NCBI RefSeq assembly: GCF_947331815.1
Contig: NZ_OX373462.1
Coordinates: 1,165,376 to 1,229,375, forward strand
Direction of reading: 5' to 3'
Source: Cyanobacterium sp. uoEpiScrs1
GTDB lineage: Bacteria; Cyanobacteriota; Cyanobacteriia; Cyanobacteriales; Microcystaceae
DNA: 64,000 bases
Notes under the pieces: generated by a model
Told to the model about the DNA's origin: nothing
The model's input: only the letters and a program-made list of their open reading frames with translations
The model's database searches: none
Shown here: positions 59,644 to 64,000 of the stretch, in pieces
How the letters are laid out: the number at the start of each line of letters is the position of its first letter
How positions within the stretch are numbered: position 1 is the stretch's first letter
Program-made: the position numbers and the translations under genes

Positions 59644-59872
59644 GCCCTTTCTTATGATTAACTAAAAAAGTTGTATGTTGTATATTTAATAATGCTTTAG
59701 GTTTATAGCCTCCTTTTAATCGGATAAAGTTGAATAAAATTACTATGAACCGATATTTATATATTTTGTAACGAAAACAATAAATATTAAGTTATAAAAG
59801 TAGATTTTAATTTCAATCAAAAAATAGTAAAAAAATTATTTACACAATCAATGTTGGAAATTTAAAAACTAG

Positions 59873-61303
<1,431 letters not shown>

Positions 61304-61965
61304 TATCAATCTAATTTACGGGGTAGATAATGTACTCTCAACAGGTAAAATTTATAGTTAGTAATTTACTATATTGATAGGAGATAATTATATATTATTT
61401 TAATAATATATAATTTTTTTGAAAAAAGTTTATATATTAGTGGTTAATAGTTTTTAACAGTATTAAAATGACCGCATTGTACAATGCCAGAAATTTTATA
61501 GATTTATGGCGATTTTATTAGACAAAATATTTAGATTTTATTTGTGATAAGTTTATTATAACTGGGCTAAAATTGCTTAATGTTTTTATATAGCTAAAAT
61601 TTTATTTATAAAGATTATACTAAACAGTTAAAATCAGTTTCTAGTTAGAAATATACATAAATCAGTTATTATAGCAGAAACTCAAAAAAGCTGGTTAGAT
61701 TTTCTATTAGAATTTTTTTAACATAATTAAGACTGCAATTATTTTACACGTTGAGGATTAATTATTCGGTATATATATTACTAAGATTGATAGTATTATT
61801 ATAATTAAATCATAAAGTATTAAATTTTAGTTTATATCTAAATAATAAGATATTAGATATTTTTGATTATAGTTTAATTTATAAAAATATTATTTTTTTT
61901 AATAAATTTTATCAACAGAAAATATTTATTATTTAGGAATATATAAAAAACGAGTAACAAGAAGT

Positions 61966-62002
61966 ATAATATCTAAATATTTTTAACATTTAGATATTAT
62001 AT
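61966..62002. repeat. Perfect 14-bp inverted repeat
   Basis: TATAATATCTAAAT pairs with ATTTAGATATTATA around a nine-base loop. Entirely AT-rich apart from one G-C pair, so it could arise by chance more easily than the others. Confidence 0.6.
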
Positions 62003-62047
62003 GAATAGATAATTAATAGTTTAATTAACTTAGTTTAATTGACTAAA

Positions 62048-62101
62048 AAGTGAGTCAAGGTCTTATCTCTATAGAACTACACTATTAAACCTTGCTCACT
62101 T
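62048..62101 (-). terminator. Probable terminator of the SpoIID-domain gene
   Basis: AAGTGAG-T-CAAGGT pairs with ACCTTGCTCACTT (one bulged base) with a 27-base loop. It lies about 30 bases after the stop codon of the minus-strand gene. Confidence 0.55.
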
Positions 62102-62128
62102 GATAGACATCACTACACTAACCAAGTC

Positions 62129-63277
62129 CTAATTTAAAGTTGTTAACTGAGCATTTTGATAGTAATGTTTGACAATTTGATCATAAGGGATACCTTGTTC
62201 TGCTAAGTAATGACTACCCCATTGACTCAGACCAATACCGTGCCCATAGCCCCTGCCATGAATTTGAAATGTTTCATCATTGGCAGAAACGGTAAATAAA
62301 GTACTCTTAAGATTAAGAGCTTTGCGTAAATTATCATCAGTAATGTTTTTAGAACCGCGAGTTCCTACTACCTTCAAGGTGATGATACGTCCGTGAGGGG
62401 TCGTTCTCTGGGGAATCAAGGATTGTACTGCTCCTATACCGCCGATAAGTTTTCCCATTTGATTAGCACTAAAAGATTTACGCCATTGGAAAACGGGAGC
62501 GAGTTGATCATAGTCCACAACGCCGCGCAAATAAGGTAAAGGAGAACTCCAGACATCTTCAACATTTTCAGTATGACCTCCAGATGAAGAATGGAAAGCG
62601 GCCAAAATGACTTTACCCTTGTGGGTCAATACTTGACCGGCTGTCCCATTAACAGCTTTATGGGTTGTAACAAATTCTGTTTCTAACCCCTTATAAACCT
62701 GGGTTTTAGTGGTTGTATCAAGATCGTAGTAACGACTCTTTGCCTTGGAACTTTTGTATAGAGCGTAAGTGCGGGCAACTACAGCCTGAGACTTGAGAGC
62801 TTCCATGGGCCAGGTTGGATAAGCTTCAGCCCCTACCACACTGTAAAGATACTCCTCTAAATCAACTAAATTAACTGCCATCACGCCATTTCCCTTGCGT
62901 ATTAATCTTACTTTGCCCCGATACCAGCGATCGCCGATCCAAATAGAGCCATTTTCAGTAGGTTCAATAACAATTTGATTGGAATTCCATTGATTGAGAT
63001 TTACCCCATCATGACGAGGTTTCACAGCAAAAGCCTCTAACCGAGTCAATTCTCCTAATTTGCGGCCTACCCCATCACGGACTAGAGCAGAAGTAGAACT
63101 TCCTACCTTGAGAGTATTAACGTCTTTTTTTATAACAACTCTTAACTCAGTAGCCCCTTGAACTGGAAAACTCAAAATCATCCAAGTTAATCCTATTAAC
63201 CAGCCACAGCGACTCAACAAAATCCGTGATAGTTGGAATGTCCAGACTCTAGAAGCTAAATCATGGTTTTGTGACAT
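62129..63277 (-). CDS. SpoIID/LytB-domain exported protein
   Basis: Exported protein with a SpoIID domain; SpoIID of Bacillus is a peptidoglycan lytic transglycosylase. The ATG at 63277 has GAGGAG upstream and yields 382 residues; the frame runs 11 codons further. Signal peptide at about 25-42 (WLIGLTWMILSFPVQGATEL). Domain signatures: VNLVDLEEYLYSVVGAEAYP, WPMEALKSQAVVARTYAL, AFHSSSGGHTENVEDVW and GRGYGHGIGLSQWGSHYLAEQ. The family is widespread in non-sporulating cyanobacteria, where the role (wall remodelling) is inferred. Fits with mraY and zipN in a retained cell envelope program. Confidence 0.9.
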   Translation of the reverse strand: MSQNHDLASRVWTFQLSRILLSRCGWLIGLTWMILSFPVQGATELRVVIKKDVNTLKVGSSTSALVRDGVGRKLGELTRLEAFAVKPRHDGVNLNQWNSNQIVIEPTENGSIWIGDRWYRGKVRLIRKGNGVMAVNLVDLEEYLYSVVGAEAYPTWPMEALKSQAVVARTYALYKSSKAKSRYYDLDTTTKTQVYKGLETEFVTTHKAVNGTAGQVLTHKGKVILAAFHSSSGGHTENVEDVWSSPLPYLRGVVDYDQLAPVFQWRKSFSANQMGKLIGGIGAVQSLIPQRTTPHGRIITLKVVGTRGSKNITDDNLRKALNLKSTLFTVSANDETFQIHGRGYGHGIGLSQWGSHYLAEQGIPYDQIVKHYYQNAQLTTLN

Positions 63278-64000
63278 TTGCTTATTCTCCTCACATACAT
63301 TCACAAACATGAAAATCTTATCGTAAAATTTGAGTACTTTGAGAAATGCCTAGATGAACCCCAAAAAACTTGAATGAATGGACTAGATAAGTTTAACCAT
63401 ATGAAGGTCCTTCTCTAGATAGACTAATATTAATTATTTTCGCACTATTTCCATAGCTGACTAATCGTGCATTATATCGAAATTAGGAACTACCACTCTT
63501 AAATCAATCCATTGCTTGGTAGGCTTAGTGGCAACTTAATTGAAATACTATCAGTTGAGACTTACTCCACCACAATGATATTTCACGGTAAAAGCTTCTG
63601 ACTAAATCAATTTTCTAAATTTATTGATTACCTCACTGCCAACTAACACAGCAGGAGAACTCCCCGTCTGTAGAGTGTACCATAAGCAACTTTTAATATC
63701 GTCGAAAAAAAAACAGGCTACTCTCTAGTAGAGGAATTACCTTTAAGGGGCTAGGTAACCGCAATCAATATTAAACTTACCATGTTTGATGATAATTGGA
63801 TAAGACGTGTATATAGTTAATAAAACCAATCTCTATGATCAAAATATCTATCATAGACTTCAACAGCATTATGATTTAGATAATAAAAAGATAGATTACT
63901 GATTTTTAGTGATTTGGGTAATATTAAAGATACTATAGAGCTGCTTTAAGAAACAGAAATGATCTCTATTTGATCTCTATTTGATATCTGATTAGACATT
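63278..64000. other. Right-edge non-coding region with a possible gene remnant
   Basis: No complete gene. On the minus strand about 63602-63705 a 30-residue stretch reads like the end of a protein but is disrupted upstream (see findings). The rest is AT-rich without recognised features; the direct repeat GATCTCTATTT occurs twice at 63961-63982. Confidence 0.45.
63602..63705 (-). pseudogene. Possible 3' remnant of an unidentified gene
   Basis: Reading the minus strand, FDDIKSCLWYTLQTG then SSPAVLVGSEVINKFRKLI precedes a TAG at 63602-63604. Upstream, a run of nine T (minus strand) breaks the frame and an in-frame TAG appears just before it, while adjacent sequence in the other frame still looks protein-like. 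The composition (Trp, Gly, Pro, Ser, Val) is unlike neighbouring AT-rich translation. Family not recognised. Confidence 0.35.

Larger units (their letters stand above)
61304..62128. other. Very AT-rich non-coding 825 bases
   Basis: No supportable gene. Contains a perfect 14-bp hairpin (61966-62002) and the probable terminator of the SpoIID-like gene at its right end (62048-62101). Confidence 0.5.

Overview
This window is a piece of an AT-rich cyanobacterial chromosome. The cyanobacterial assignment rests on light-independent protochlorophyllide reductase genes (chlL, chlN), the cell division gene ftn2/zipN, a cyAbrB regulator, several cyanobacteria-only families (DUF1815, DUF2808, DUF3134) and the N-terminal half of DnaE carrying the classic cyanobacterial split intein. 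Roughly a quarter of the window is AT-rich non-coding DNA, at least one gene is plainly decayed (a cation-efflux transporter), and sdhB carries a one-base frameshift. This looks like a unicellular cyanobacterium near Crocosphaera/Cyanothece whose genome is shrinking, as in host-associated lineages (the UCYN-A/nitroplast lineage or diatom spheroid bodies). Intact chlL and chlN argue against a lineage that has lost chlorophyll synthesis. No nif or photosystem gene lies in the window, so the placement is an inference.

Layout. 1-6.5 kb: nickel superoxide dismutase with its maturation protease (minus strand), frameshifted sdhB, cyAbrB regulator, CPBP protease, then a 1.6 kb gap. 6.6-11.7 kb: DUF1815 protein, pdhA, zipN, rpsU and a SUI1/YciH-type factor. 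13-21 kb: cytosine deaminase-like gene, hisC, htpG, a secreted or anchored protein of unknown function and dusA, separated by long spacers. 22-39 kb: one long plus-strand ribosomal protein superoperon, rplC to rpmE, that includes secY, adk, infA, rpoA and truA, preceded by a strongly structured leader and closed by a 37-bp perfect hairpin. 39-47 kb: prfA, CDF transporter pseudogene, dnaE-N with split intein, cysH, pyrH-frr. 47-64 kb: ycf19/yggT, a repeat-type secreted protein, an LpxB-related glycosyltransferase, DUF2808 protein, M20 amidohydrolase, DUF3134 protein, mraY, tlyA, a small membrane protein, chlL, chlN and a SpoIID-domain protein.

How it fits together: the core is translation and transcription machinery (S10/spc/alpha clusters, pyrH-frr, prfA, rpsU, infA), with cell-wall synthesis and division (mraY, zipN, SpoIID-like), sulfate assimilation (cysH), histidine synthesis (hisC), acetyl-CoA production (pdhA), oxidative defence (sodN/sodX) and dark chlorophyll synthesis retained. 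No tRNA, rRNA, CRISPR array, insertion sequence or phage gene was seen. The less ordinary content is the split intein (partner not in this window), the sdhB frameshift, the CDF pseudogene, two other possible gene remnants, a set of unusually long perfect hairpins unrelated in sequence, and the rplC leader.
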